DNA of 64,000 nt from Streptococcus intermedius SK54 = ATCC 27335 (GCF_000413475.1 NZ_ATFK01000001.1:186001-250000); one strand, 5' to 3'. Positions 41,457 through 51,143 are shown, numbered from the stretch's first letter. Numbers and translations: made by a program. Notes: generated from the sequence alone by a model not told the origin.

Positions 41457-41693
41457 ATGACATTTGAAGAAATTTTACCAGGTCTGAAAGCTAAGAAGAA
41501 ATACGTTCGTACTGGTTGGGGTGGTGCAGAGAACTACATCCAGCTTTTTGACAGCATTGAACAAAATGGAGTGATACTTGATGTGACTCCGTACTTTCTT
41601 ATCAACGTGTCAGGCGAAGGGGAAGGCTTTTCCATGTGGAGCCCAACTCCTTGTGATGTCTTAGCAGATGACTGGGTGGAAGTTCATGACTAA
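41457..41693 (+). CDS. DUF2829 / Tad2-like domain protein
   Basis: This 78-aa protein is a single DUF2829 domain, now named the Thoeris anti-defence 2 (Tad2)-like domain. Visible family features are the opening 'MTFEEILPGLKAKKKYVRTGW', then 'ENYIQLF', 'TPYFLINVSGEGEGFSMWSPT' in part and a terminal 'DVLADDWVEV'. Phage Tad2 proteins sequester cyclic ADP-ribose-type signals of Thoeris; chromosomal relatives are common and uncharacterised. ATG 41457 is set by AGAGG. Its end overlaps the SDR start by eight bases. Nothing phage-like surrounds it. Confidence 0.82.
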   Translation: MTFEEILPGLKAKKKYVRTGWGGAENYIQLFDSIEQNGVILDVTPYFLINVSGEGEGFSMWSPTPCDVLADDWVEVHD

Positions 41694-42384
41694 GACAGTA
41701 TTGGTGACGGGAGTCAGTTCAGGGATTGGACGAGCACAGGCACAGCTCTTTTTGGAAAATGGCTGGCGCGTCTATGGTGTAGACCAGTCTAAAGAACCAA
41801 ACCTGACAGGAGATTTTCATTTTCTTCAACAAGATTTAACGCTGACGCTTCAGTCAGTTTTTAACTGGTGCCCGCAAGTGGATGTCCTCTGCAATACAGC
41901 TGGAGTACTAGATGATTATAAACCTTTACTGGAGCAGACTGCTCAAGAAATCCAAGAAATTTTTGAGATTAACTATGTGACACCAGTAGAATTAACACGT
42001 TATTATCTGACACAGATGTTGAAGAAAAACTCAGGCATCATTATCAATATGTGCTCTATCGCATCGAGTTTAGCTGGTGGTGGCGGGCATGCTTATACCT
42101 CTTCTAAGCATGCTTTAGCAGGATTTACCAAGCAATTAGCACTTGATTATGCTGAAGCAGGAATTCAGATTTTTGGAATTGCACCGGGAGCAGTCAAAAC
42201 CAAGATGACTGCGGCAGATTTTGAACCAGGTGGCTTAGCAGATTGGGTTGCTGAAGAAACGCCGATCAAGCGCTGGTTAGATCCTCAAGAAGTGGCTGAT
42301 GTCACCCTTTTTCTAGCCAGTGGCAAGGCAGCTGCTATGCAGGGTGAGATTCTCAAAATCGACGGTGGCTGGAGTTTGAAGTGA
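41686..42384 (+). CDS. Short-chain dehydrogenase/reductase
   Basis: This 232-aa classical SDR has the NAD(P)-binding 'VTGVSSGIGRAQAQL' near residue 7, 'CNTAGVLDD', the catalytic Ser in 'NMCSIASSLAG', and the catalytic 'YTSSKHALAG' Tyr-Lys pair. It resembles 3-oxoacyl-ACP reductases but lies outside the fatty acid cluster, so its substrate is open. ATG 41686 overlaps the DUF2829 end. The C-terminal 'GEILKIDGGWSL' is typical. Confidence 0.88.
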   Translation: MTKTVLVTGVSSGIGRAQAQLFLENGWRVYGVDQSKEPNLTGDFHFLQQDLTLTLQSVFNWCPQVDVLCNTAGVLDDYKPLLEQTAQEIQEIFEINYVTPVELTRYYLTQMLKKNSGIIINMCSIASSLAGGGGHAYTSSKHALAGFTKQLALDYAEAGIQIFGIAPGAVKTKMTAADFEPGGLADWVAEETPIKRWLDPQEVADVTLFLASGKAAAMQGEILKIDGGWSLK

Positions 42385-42404
42385 GGAAATCAAAGGTGAA
42401 AGCA

Positions 42405-43142
42405 ATGAAGACTAAGTATTTTTACTCTTGGTCTAAAAACATGGTTGTTTACGGCTTGGATGCTGGCCTAGGAAAGCTCTTCATGAACGAATCTGAGACA
42501 GCCTGCCTATACCAATTAGGAAATTTCATCTTTCCGGCTGGTCAGGCGGATTCGGATTTTTGGCAGGATTATAGCACTAAATACAGATTGGCTGACAAGG
42601 TTATTGTCTCCGAGGAGCCTAGTTGGCAGGAGTTCTTGGATAGCCAGAGTGAGCTGCATCGGTTTACTCGCTATGCTTTTGCGGAGAGGGCCGACTTTGA
42701 CACAGAGACGTTGGAGAAATGGCAGAGCAGGATACCAGCAAACTGCCAACTTTTTCTGATGGATGAGACGAGATATGAGCGTCTAGCTGAGGAAGTTTGG
42801 TCCCAGGATTTACAGGGTGACTTTGCTGATTTTAAACAGTTTCAAGCAGCGGGTGGTTTTGGCTTTCTACTCTGTTCAGGAGAAGAAATAATCGCCGCTG
42901 TATCGACAGGATTGGTCTATCATGGAGCCCTTGAGATTGAAATTGCTACCAAGCCAGCCTACCAAAGGCAGGGCTTGGCCAAAATCTTGGGTGCCCAGAT
43001 GATTTTAGAAGCTCAAAAACGCTCACTCTTTCCTCTCTGGGATGCGCACAATGAAGCTTCCAAGAAGGTCGCAGAAAGCTTGGGCTATCAGTGCCTAGGA
43101 GCTTATCCGGCTTATGAATGGAAAGGGACTTTTGACCAATGA
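42405..43142 (+). CDS. GNAT-like acetyltransferase
   Basis: This 245-aa protein has a C-terminal GNAT domain (about 120-240) with 'IEIATKPAYQRQGLAKILGAQ' and 'LWDAHNEASKKVAESLGYQCLG', and an N-terminal part of unknown fold, as in the PF12746-type acetyltransferases. ATG 42405 is set by AAGGTG; the frame extends to a GTG at 42381. A four-base overlap joins it to the next gene. Confidence 0.82.
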   Translation: MKTKYFYSWSKNMVVYGLDAGLGKLFMNESETACLYQLGNFIFPAGQADSDFWQDYSTKYRLADKVIVSEEPSWQEFLDSQSELHRFTRYAFAERADFDTETLEKWQSRIPANCQLFLMDETRYERLAEEVWSQDLQGDFADFKQFQAAGGFGFLLCSGEEIIAAVSTGLVYHGALEIEIATKPAYQRQGLAKILGAQMILEAQKRSLFPLWDAHNEASKKVAESLGYQCLGAYPAYEWKGTFDQ

Positions 43143-43471
43143 AGAAAAACCAAACCTATTTCTTAAAAGACATCATTGAGGCTGTAAAATCGGAAGAGCT
43201 AGATGATGATTTCTGTTTGTATGCTAAGGAAAATGGAGAACTGAATTTTCAGACTAGCTACTTGCTTGCTGATTATCCTCAAGTGGTGGATGATAAGGAT
43301 GTTTACCCTACACAGGTAAGGGAGCAAGAACTGGAGTTGATTTATTATGGTGAAGATTTTGCGGATGTTCTCTTGTCAGTCATGGGCCAGAAAGTAGAAG
43401 CGACTGATGAAGAGTGCTTACAGGCTCTGCTTTACTATTATGAGCATGATGATTTTTTAGATTTTGAATGA
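43139..43471 (+). CDS. Acidic protein of unknown function
   Basis: This 110-aa cytosolic protein is rich in Asp and Glu ('EELDDDFCLYAKENGELNF', 'YYEHDDFLDFE') and has no membrane segment. I recognise only a resemblance to small uncharacterised streptococcal proteins. It shares an ATGA overlap with the acetyltransferase upstream and is followed ten bases later by a 52-codon ORF. Confidence 0.65.
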   Translation: MKKNQTYFLKDIIEAVKSEELDDDFCLYAKENGELNFQTSYLLADYPQVVDDKDVYPTQVREQELELIYYGEDFADVLLSVMGQKVEATDEECLQALLYYYEHDDFLDFE

Positions 43472-43480
43472 GGAAAACGT

Positions 43481-43639
43481 ATGGCTTTTATAAAAGGATT
43501 AATGATATTAGGAAATATAGAAAAATTTATGGCAGAGGAAAGTGAGTTACTGTTAGACTATTGTAGCCATATCTCTATTTTGACTTTTACTAGTTTGAGA
43601 TACGAACGCCTTACCCAGTCGGAAGAAGAGATTTCCTAA
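43481..43639 (+). CDS. 52-aa small protein
   Basis: ATG 43481, seven bases after GAGGAAA, opens a 52-codon frame ending at TAA 43637-43639. The product starts 'MAFIKGLMILGNIEKFMAEE', has a moderately hydrophobic middle and ends 'RLTQSEEEIS'. It sits in line within the DUF2829-SDR-GNAT run. It may be the fragment of a longer gene; no family is recognised. Confidence 0.45.
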   Translation: MAFIKGLMILGNIEKFMAEESELLLDYCSHISILTFTSLRYERLTQSEEEIS

Positions 43640-43677
43640 TAAGTAATAATTTTTAACTTAGAAAGGCAGGAACAATT

Positions 43678-44127
43678 ATGACCCCAAAAGAAATGTGGCA
43701 GGCATATAAGAAAATCAATCCAGAGATTGGCGATGAGATTGATGCCTGGGCCTTTGGTGCCTTGGCAGATGAGCTTGCCGACTTAGTGCTTCGTGGTGAA
43801 AAGACAGCGACAGCTTCGGCCTATGAGCTCTATAAGCTTGAAAATGAGCCCTTGCCGCAGGCAGGAAGCTTTGATGTCATTTTAGACAGTCAGGATAGGG
43901 CAGTATGTATAATTGAAATCACCAAAGTCTCTGTGCTGCCTTTTAATAAGGTTTCAGCCGAACACGCCTTTAAGGAAGGAGAAGGAGATAAATCCTTGGC
44001 CTACTGGCAGCAAGTCCATCAGGAATTTTTCACGGAGTGTCTGGCGGAAGCCGGTTTGGAATTTTCCCAAGAAACGGGTGTTGTCTTAGAAGAATTTCAC
44101 AAGGTTTATCCACTATCGAAGACATAG
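43678..44127 (+). CDS. ASCH domain protein
   Basis: This 149-aa protein matches ASCH-domain (YqfB/YtfE-type) proteins, a PUA-like beta barrel that binds RNA or nucleotides. Characteristic features are 'GEKTATASAYELYKLENEPLP' in part and 'VCIIEITKVSVLPFNKVSAEHAF'. Some family members cleave N4-acetylcytidine or act on RNA, but the role here is unknown. ATG 43678 has AAAGGCAGG. A terminator is not obvious before the glmU promoter. Confidence 0.85.
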   Translation: MTPKEMWQAYKKINPEIGDEIDAWAFGALADELADLVLRGEKTATASAYELYKLENEPLPQAGSFDVILDSQDRAVCIIEITKVSVLPFNKVSAEHAFKEGEGDKSLAYWQQVHQEFFTECLAEAGLEFSQETGVVLEEFHKVYPLSKT

Positions 44128-44170
44128 ATTAAAGCGCTGCAGAGAGAATCTTAACAAATGATATAAAAAA

Positions 44171-44179
44171 TGCTATAAT
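44171..44179 (+). promoter_or_regulatory. Extended -10 promoter of the glmU operon
   Basis: TGCTATAAT with TATAAT at 44174-44179 lies 32 bases before the glmU start. Confidence 0.6.
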
Positions 44180-44181
44180 AA

Positions 44182-45591
<1,410 letters not shown>

Positions 45592-45599
45592 GAACGGCT

Positions 45600-46151
45600 A
45601 TGGATTTTGAAGAAAAAACGCTAAAACGAACAGAAATTTATCAAGGCCCTATTTTTAACCTTGTCAAAGATAAAGTTCAGCTACCAGCTGGGAAAGGTAC
45701 AGCTTATCGTGATTTGATTTTTCATAATGGAGCTGTGGCAGTTATTGCATTAACATCAGAAAATAAAATGATTTTGGTCAAGCAGTACCGCAAAGCTATT
45801 GAAGCAACCTCTTATGAAATTCCGGCAGGCAAGTTAGAAGTCGGTGAAAATGCGGATCCTAAAGCTGCTGCTTTGCGTGAATTGGAAGAAGAGACCGGCT
45901 ATACAGGTGAATTGGAACTGCTCTATGATTTCTATTCGGCGATTGGCTTTTGCAATGAGCGAATCAGACTTTATAGCGCTAGCCATTTGACAAAAGTTGA
46001 AAATCCTCGTCCACAAGATGAGGACGAGACGTTAGAACTCTATGAAGTGACCTTGGAAGAAGCGAAAGCGCTCCTTGCTAGTGGTGATATTTGTGACGCC
46101 AAAACCATCATTGCACTCCAGTATTGGGAAATGAAAACAAATCGAAGATAG
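45600..46151 (+). CDS. nudF: NUDIX hydrolase (ADP-ribose pyrophosphatase type)
   Basis: This 183-aa enzyme hydrolyses ADP-ribose or related nucleoside diphosphate sugars. The Nudix box is 'GENADPKAAALRELEEETGY' (about residues 83-102), with 'EIPAGKLE' upstream, typical of the ADPRase branch. Start ATG 45600 comes eight bases after the glmU stop with TAGGAACGG. Position between glmU and macP is conserved in pneumococci. Confidence 0.88.
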   Translation: MDFEEKTLKRTEIYQGPIFNLVKDKVQLPAGKGTAYRDLIFHNGAVAVIALTSENKMILVKQYRKAIEATSYEIPAGKLEVGENADPKAAALRELEEETGYTGELELLYDFYSAIGFCNERIRLYSASHLTKVENPRPQDEDETLELYEVTLEEAKALLASGDICDAKTIIALQYWEMKTNRR

Positions 46152-46160
46152 GGGATGCTC

Positions 46161-46469
46161 ATGGGAAGACCTTTATTAACAGATGAAATGATTGAAAGGG
46201 CAAATCGTGGTGAAGATATTTCAGGTCCACCTTTGCATGATGAGGAAGAAACCAAAATTTTAAAAACGACTAGAAGCCAGTTTGGTTATTCCTCTCTAAA
46301 TAGTAGCTTCAATCAAGATACACTACAAATTAATGTGGAACCAACAGTGACCAAAAGCCGACGGATTGAAAATGCAAAACGTGGAGTATTTCAAGCGAAA
46401 TTAAACAAAATTTTATTTTGGATTGTCCTACTTTTGATTGCTTTGATTGCTGCTATTATTTGGCTATAA
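46161..46469 (+). CDS. macP: MacP, membrane-anchored cofactor of PBP2a
   Basis: This 102-aa protein has a soluble N-terminal part and a single C-terminal helix (about 81-102, '[19 protein letters not shown]'), so the N-terminus is cytosolic. Sequence and position between nudF and mtnN match pneumococcal MacP, which activates the peptidoglycan synthase PBP2a and is phosphorylated by the kinase StkP. The likely phosphosite is the Thr in '[12 protein letters not shown]'. ATG 46161 is used because AGGGG is seven bases upstream; ATG 46155 is too close. The stop codon lies in the 5' arm of the terminator. Confidence 0.85.
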   Translation: MGRPLLTDEMIERANRGEDISGPPLHDEEETKILKTTRSQFGYSSLNSSFNQDTLQINVEPTVTKSRRIENAKRGVFQAKLNKILFWIVLLLIALIAAIIWL

Positions 46470-46500
46470 AAAAGCGAGAAGCTTAGACTTTCGCTTTTTT
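46468..46500 (+). terminator. Terminator after macP
   Basis: AAAAAAGCGA (46468-46477) pairs with TCGCTTTTTT (46491-46500). It overlaps the macP stop codon. Confidence 0.85.
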
Positions 46501-46522
46501 TATGATAGAACGAGAGGAAAAC

Positions 46523-47215
46523 ATGAAAATTGGAATTATTGCGGCTATGCCTGAGGAGCTAAAGATTTTATTGGAGCATTTGGAAAATGCCGAAAAATAC
46601 TTACGGTTGGGTCATGTCTATCATACAGGTTCTATCGGTCGTCATGAAGTGGTGTTGGTCGAAAGCGGGATTGGCAAGGTCATGTCCGCTATGAGTGTGG
46701 CTGTTTTAGTCAATGACTTCAAGGTTACAGCTGTGATTAATACAGGATCAGCTGGAGCAGTGGCAGAAGGCCTGGCTATTGGCGATGTGGTAGTCGCAAA
46801 TCGTCTGGTTTATCATGATGTGGATGTGACGGCCTTTGGATATGATTATGGCCAGATGGCACGGCAGCCGCTTTATTTTGAAGCTAGTCGCTATCTGGTT
46901 GCTGAAATGAAGAAAGTTTTGGAAAAAACCCATCAAAATGCAAGAGTAGGTTTGATTGCGACAGGTGACAGCTTTGTTGCTGGTCAAGATAAGATTGATT
47001 GCATCAAGGAGCATTTTCCAGATGTCTTGGCTGTCGAGATGGAAGGCGCAGCTATTGCCCAAGCTACTCACTCGATTGGTCTGCCTTTTATGGTTATTCG
47101 GGCTATGAGCGACACAGCTAGCCATGATGCTAATGTCACTTTTGATGAGTTCATTCTTGAAGCTGGTAAACGTTCTGCAGAAACACTGATTCAGTTTCTG
47201 AAAGAGTTGGTTTAG
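46523..47215 (+). CDS. mtnN: 5'-methylthioadenosine/S-adenosylhomocysteine nucleosidase
   Basis: This 230-aa enzyme (Pfs) cleaves MTA and SAH, recycling methionine and generating the AI-2 precursor S-ribosylhomocysteine. Motifs are 'GIIAAMPEEL', 'VESGIGKVMSAMS', 'NTGSAGAV', 'ATGDSFVAG', and the catalytic 'AVEMEGAAIAQ' and 'RAMSDTA'. ATG 46523 (MKIGII) is set by AGAGGAAA; the longer frame is not conserved. It shares no terminator with the following small membrane protein. Confidence 0.95.
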   Translation: MKIGIIAAMPEELKILLEHLENAEKYLRLGHVYHTGSIGRHEVVLVESGIGKVMSAMSVAVLVNDFKVTAVINTGSAGAVAEGLAIGDVVVANRLVYHDVDVTAFGYDYGQMARQPLYFEASRYLVAEMKKVLEKTHQNARVGLIATGDSFVAGQDKIDCIKEHFPDVLAVEMEGAAIAQATHSIGLPFMVIRAMSDTASHDANVTFDEFILEAGKRSAETLIQFLKELV

Positions 47216-47232
47216 ATAGAGGAGGAGATATT

Positions 47233-47541
47233 ATGTACAAAGAGTCTTATTTTGATGGTGGTCTATTTTCTTACATTGGTCATGCTATTTTAGCTATCTT
47301 GATTACAGTTTTGACGTTAGGTATCTGTGCACCTTGGGGCATGTGTATTCTGTATAATTGGAAGGTGAAACATACAGTTATTGACGGGCACCGTCTCTAT
47401 TTTGACGGTACTGCAATACAGCTTTTTGGAAATTGGATTAAGTGGTGGCTCTTGACGCTTATTACTTTTGGTATTTATGGTTTTTGGCTTAATATCAAAC
47501 TGACCCAGTGGATTACCAAGCATACGCATCATGCGAATTGA
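47233..47541 (+). CDS. DUF898-like small membrane protein
   Basis: This 102-aa protein has two hydrophobic helices separated by 'NWKVKHTVIDGHRLYFDGTA', which matches DUF898 (YjgN-like), where 'GxRLxFDGT' is the signature. Function is unknown. It starts 17 bases after mtnN with GAGGAG, so the two are probably cotranscribed. A terminator follows at 47550. Confidence 0.75.
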   Translation: MYKESYFDGGLFSYIGHAILAILITVLTLGICAPWGMCILYNWKVKHTVIDGHRLYFDGTAIQLFGNWIKWWLLTLITFGIYGFWLNIKLTQWITKHTHHAN

Positions 47542-47549
47542 GAACAAGC

Positions 47550-47577
47550 AAGCGAGACTTAAGTGGCTCGCTTTTCC
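47550..47577 (+). terminator. Terminator after the DUF898-like gene
   Basis: AAGCGAG (47550-47556) pairs with CTCGCTT (47567-47573), followed by TTCCTTTTC. Confidence 0.7.
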
Positions 47578-47652
47578 TTTTCTTCTGTCTTGCCAAAAAA
47601 TCCCTTTTGATGGTATAATCAAGGAACTGCAATCAATGATAGAGGAGAAAAG

Positions 47653-49194
47653 ATGAGTATTTTAGAAGTAAAAAATCTCAGCCACGGTTTTGGTGACAGG
47701 GCTATTTTTGAGGATGTATCCTTCCGTCTACTCAAGGGTGAGCATATCGGCTTGGTTGGTGCTAATGGTGAGGGGAAGTCAACCTTTATGAGCATTGTGA
47801 CAGGGAAAATGCTACCGGACGAGGGTAAGGTTGAGTGGTCTAAATATGTGACTGCTGGCTATCTGGATCAGCATGCTGTGTTGGAGCAAGGCCAGTCTGT
47901 CCGCGATGTCTTGCGCACAGCTTTTGACGAGCTTTTCAAAACTGAGGCCCGTATCAATGAAATTTATATGAGCATGGCCGAGGAAGGGGCAGATGTTGAT
48001 GTCCTTATGGAAGAAGTGGGCGAGCTACAGGATCGCTTGGAAAGCCGTGATTTCTATACTCTAGATGCCAAGATTGACGAAGTTGCACGGGCTTTGGGTG
48101 TTATGGACTACGGCATGGAGAGTGATGTGACAGAGCTATCTGGTGGGCAGCGCACCAAGGTTCTCTTAGCTAAGCTTCTTCTGGAAAAACCAGATATCCT
48201 GCTCTTGGACGAGCCAACCAACTATCTGGACGCTGAGCATATTGACTGGCTTAAGCGCTACCTACAGAACTATGAAAATGCCTTTGTTCTGATCTCGCAT
48301 GATATTCCTTTCTTGAATGATGTGATCAATATCGTCTACCATGTGGAAAATCAGCACTTGACTCGTTATTCTGGAGACTACTATCAGTTCCAGGAAGTCT
48401 ATGAGATGAAAAAATCTCAGTTGGAAGCAGCTTACGAGCGCCAGCAGAAGGAAATTGCGGACCTTAAGGACTTTGTGGCTCGCAACAAAGCCCGAGTGGC
48501 GACTCGTAATATGGCTATGTCCCGCCAGAAAAAACTGGATAAGATGGACATTATTGAGCTGCAGAGTGAGAAGCCTAAGCCTTCCTTTGACTTCAAGCCT
48601 GCCCGTACACCTGGCCGTTTTATCTTCCAAGCCAAGGATTTGCAGATTGGATATGATCGTCCGCTAACCCACCCCCTTAACCTGACTTTTGAGCGCAATC
48701 AGAAGGTGGCGATTATTGGGGCAAATGGGATTGGAAAAACAACCCTGCTCAAGAGCCTGCTGGGTATTATCCCGCCTATTGCAGGTCAGGTTGAGCGTGG
48801 GGACTATCTAGAGCTGGGCTATTTCGAGCAGGAAGTAGAGGGCGGCAATCGTCAGACACCGCTCGAAGCAGTCTGGAACGCCTTCCCAGCTCTTAATCAG
48901 GTAGAAGTTCGAGCAGCTCTGGCCAGATGTGGTCTGACTTCCAAGCACATCGAGAGCCAGATCCAAGTTCTTTCAGGTGGGGAGCAGGCCAAGGTTCGCC
49001 TTTGCCTCCTCATGAACCGAGAAAATAATGTTCTAGTGCTGGACGAACCAACCAATCACCTGGATGTCGATGCCAAGGAAGAGCTCAAACGAGCTCTGAA
49101 AGAATACAAGGGCAGCATTCTCATGGTCTGCCACGAGCCTGATTTCTATGAAGGCTGGATGGACCAGATCTGGGATTTTAACCAGTTGACTTGA
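47653..49194 (+). CDS. ABC-F family ATPase
   Basis: This 513-aa soluble protein carries two ABC domains and no membrane part. First domain: Walker A 'GANGEGKST', signature 'LSGGQRTKVLLAK', Walker B 'ILLLDEPTNYLD'. Second domain: 'GANGIGKTT', 'LSGGEQAKVRLCLL', 'VLVLDEPTNHLD'. The linker (about 240-300) is charged. ABC-F proteins act on ribosomes as translation factors or antibiotic-resistance proteins. I cannot place it in a known resistance subgroup. ATG 47653 is set by GAGGAG. Monocistronic. Confidence 0.9.
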   Translation: MSILEVKNLSHGFGDRAIFEDVSFRLLKGEHIGLVGANGEGKSTFMSIVTGKMLPDEGKVEWSKYVTAGYLDQHAVLEQGQSVRDVLRTAFDELFKTEARINEIYMSMAEEGADVDVLMEEVGELQDRLESRDFYTLDAKIDEVARALGVMDYGMESDVTELSGGQRTKVLLAKLLLEKPDILLLDEPTNYLDAEHIDWLKRYLQNYENAFVLISHDIPFLNDVINIVYHVENQHLTRYSGDYYQFQEVYEMKKSQLEAAYERQQKEIADLKDFVARNKARVATRNMAMSRQKKLDKMDIIELQSEKPKPSFDFKPARTPGRFIFQAKDLQIGYDRPLTHPLNLTFERNQKVAIIGANGIGKTTLLKSLLGIIPPIAGQVERGDYLELGYFEQEVEGGNRQTPLEAVWNAFPALNQVEVRAALARCGLTSKHIESQIQVLSGGEQAKVRLCLLMNRENNVLVLDEPTNHLDVDAKEELKRALKEYKGSILMVCHEPDFYEGWMDQIWDFNQLT

Positions 49195-49211
49195 TCAAAT
49201 GAAGCAGAAGC

Positions 49212-49242
49212 AAAGAGACGATTCATTGCGAATCGTCTCTTT
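49212..49242. terminator. Bidirectional terminator
   Basis: AAAGAGACGATTC (49212-49224) is the exact reverse complement of GAATCGTCTCTTT (49230-49242). It lies between the ABC-F gene and a convergent zinc-ribbon gene. Confidence 0.85.
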
Positions 49243-49248
49243 CTGCTA

Positions 49249-49485
49249 TCAATAATTCAAAAACTGTTCGATTTCCTGCTTCTCAATCTGTTTGCCGTGC
49301 TGGCAGATAGGGCAGGTGAGGTAATGTTTTTTACTGTAAGAAAAGGTAGGAATCCAATAGAGTGTAAACTTTCGGCCCGTTTCAATAATGTTCCAAGGTG
49401 CGACATTGTGGCAGTTAGCACACTCGATATTGCTTTGGGTCTGGCCTACGTTTTTCTGATAACCTTTATATCCCCAGATAATCAT
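49249..49485 (-). CDS. Zinc-ribbon protein
   Basis: This 78-aa protein has two Cys pairs ('ECANCHNV' and 'LTCPICQHGK') that make a zinc ribbon, with aromatic residues between them ('FTLYWIPTFSYSKKHYL'), as in the PF17032-type zinc ribbon family. Function is unknown. It follows slrA by 35 bases with AAAGGAGGG, so it is the second gene of that operon. Confidence 0.8.
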   Translation of the reverse strand: MIIWGYKGYQKNVGQTQSNIECANCHNVAPWNIIETGRKFTLYWIPTFSYSKKHYLTCPICQHGKQIEKQEIEQFLNY

Positions 49486-49520
49486 ATTGATTTCCCTCCT
49501 TTATTACTTGGACCGCAAGC

Positions 49521-50324
49521 TTATTTTTTGAAATCATAGTCCTTGATAATCTCGATTTTCTCAATTTTGATTTCTTTTTTGGGTTTGTCATTTTCGCCGG
49601 TTTCAGTGGCAGCAATTTTATCAACGACATCCATACCAGAAACGACTTGACCAAAGACGGTGTAGTTTCCGTCTAAACTTGGGTTTCCACCTTTTTGATA
49701 GGCTTCAATGATTTTTTGAGGATATGTTTCACTGGAAAGTTGATTGGAACTATCCTTAGTATTTTGATTGATGAAGAATTGACTACCGTTGGAATTTGGA
49801 TTGGAAGAGCGTGCCATAGCTAATGCGCCACGAATATTGTAGAGATAAGATGAAATCTCTGTTTTAAAGCCGCTGCCAGAATCAATGTTAGAATTTTTTC
49901 CTTTCCAAATAGACTCACCACCTGTCCCATCTCCTTTAGGATCTCCTGTTTGAATCATGAAATCCTTAATGACACGATGGAAAGTCACGCCATTATAATA
50001 ACCTTCTTTAGCATGTGTTAAGAAATTTTCTACCGCAAGTGGCGCATATTTTGGAAAGAGCTTCATGGAAATAACGCCTTCTGTAGTTGTCATCTTTACT
50101 TCTGCTTCATCTTCAGCCACCTTGTCAGATAACTGTGGGAAATGAGCATTTTTATCTGTTAGAGCCGCTTTTTGTTTTTCTTTTTGTTTTTTAGTCGCTT
50201 TTGAGCTGGATTCGGAAGCAAGACTGGAATCTACATAATCATTTCCTTTAATAGCTCTTTGTAAACTAGTGCAACCTGTCAAAAATAACCCCGCAGTGAG
50301 ACTTAAGATAAGTAATTTTTTCAT
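49521..50324 (-). CDS. slrA: Streptococcal lipoprotein rotamase A (cyclophilin)
   Basis: This 267-aa lipoprotein is a peptidyl-prolyl isomerase that acts outside the membrane. The signal peptide ends in the lipobox LTGC (Cys18). A lysine-rich spacer follows, then a cyclophilin domain (about 75-260) with 'HRVIKDFMIQTGDPKGDGTGG' in part and 'GSQFFINQN'. Length equals pneumococcal SlrA, which supports colonisation. Promoter on the minus strand: TTGAAA-N17-TAAAAT (50379-50384 and 50356-50361). Ribosome site AGAAAGGA. Confidence 0.92.
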   Translation of the reverse strand: MKKLLILSLTAGLFLTGCTSLQRAIKGNDYVDSSLASESSSKATKKQKEKQKAALTDKNAHFPQLSDKVAEDEAEVKMTTTEGVISMKLFPKYAPLAVENFLTHAKEGYYNGVTFHRVIKDFMIQTGDPKGDGTGGESIWKGKNSNIDSGSGFKTEISSYLYNIRGALAMARSSNPNSNGSQFFINQNTKDSSNQLSSETYPQKIIEAYQKGGNPSLDGNYTVFGQVVSGMDVVDKIAATETGENDKPKKEIKIEKIEIIKDYDFKK

Positions 50325-50536
50325 AGGTATCCTTTCTGAATATTGAGTTATTCACATTTTACTATAAATAAAAGTCTTTTTCAAACCCTTTGAGATGTCT
50401 CTGTACGACCTGCAAGTTACTATTGACTTACTTTTTTGTCTAAAAATAGCTAGTGCCTGAAGATACGAAAACATTTTCTTACGAGAAAAAATTTTTGTGC
50501 TACAATAACGTTTATTAACAAAGGATAGAGCATTTA

Positions 50537-50727
50537 ATGCCAAAGAATTTTAAGGAATTATTATTTTTGACAGTCCTCATGTGTAGCATGATGCTATCTG
50601 TTGTAGGCCACTTTTTATGGGCTTATCTAGCAGTAGGAGATATCCCTGGATTCATAACCGCATTGCCCTTGAATTTTATTTTGTCGAACCAATCTTTCGC
50701 TTTATTTTAAGTCAATTTCAAAAATAA
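50537..50727 (+). pseudogene. Frameshifted DUF2798 membrane protein
   Basis: ATG 50537, with AAAGGA upstream and promoter TGCTACAAT (50498-50506), begins a small membrane protein of the DUF2798 type: 'MPKNFKELLFLTVLMCSMM', then 'GDIPGFITALPLNFIL'. The frame then runs to TAA 50708-50710. In the neighbouring phase the family-like end 'VEPIFRFILSQFQK' runs from 50683 to TAA 50725-50727. A one-base change within the T-rich 'GAATTTTATTTTG' would restore a protein of about 63 aa. Confidence 0.65.
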
Positions 50728-50844
50728 GATTTCTAATTTTGTTGATGGCTGAACTTTTGATAATTGATTCATAGAAATTCTTTATTAAATTATTTAATGG
50801 TAAAAATTTTATGTTATAATACATCTATAAAAGGAGGAACAGAG

Positions 50845-51054
50845 ATGACTAAACGATTGACAAGAGATGTGCGAAATAAGAAAATTGCAGGTGTATGCGC
50901 AGGAGTAGCAAATTATTTCGACATTGATCCTACCATTGTACGCCTAATCTGGGGAATAGCATTTTTAGTATATGGAATTGGCTTTATTCCTTATTTGATT
51001 TTATGGTTCGTCTTGCCAAAGAATGATGTAGATGATGAAGTGATTTGGAAGTAG
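50845..51054 (+). CDS. PspC domain membrane protein
   Basis: This 69-aa protein is a single PspC domain: 'RDVRNKKIAGVCAGVANYF' followed by 'DPTIVRLIWGIAFLVYGIGF' with a long hydrophobic helix. In other bacteria PspC senses membrane stress, but small stand-alone forms are poorly known. ATG 50845 has AAAGGAGG; the promoter is TGTTATAAT (50812-50820). A terminator follows at 51067. Confidence 0.85.
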   Translation: MTKRLTRDVRNKKIAGVCAGVANYFDIDPTIVRLIWGIAFLVYGIGFIPYLILWFVLPKNDVDDEVIWK

Positions 51055-51066
51055 ACAATGTTGTTT

Positions 51067-51100
51067 AAAAAGTGGAAGCAGATTGAACTTCTACTTTTTT
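51067..51100 (+). terminator. Terminator after the PspC gene
   Basis: AAAAAGTGGAAG (51067-51078) pairs with CTTCTACTTTTT (51088-51099), with one G-T pair. Confidence 0.82.
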
Positions 51101-51107
51101 TCTTGCA

Positions 51108-51136
51108 TTGGATTAGTGTGTGATTTGTGATATAAT
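51108..51136 (+). promoter_or_regulatory. ftsK promoter at leaderless distance
   Basis: TTGGAT (51108-51113), 17 bases, and TATAAT (51131-51136) with an extending TGA. The expected start of transcription, six to seven bases after TATAAT, falls on or next to the A of the ATG at 51144. There is no Shine-Dalgarno. Confidence 0.7.
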
Positions 51137-51143
51137 AAAGTTT

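Noticed and set aside
47317..48698. Several minus-strand frames opposite the DUF898 and ABC-F genes
   Set aside because: They lie fully inside well-supported genes and show no start signals.
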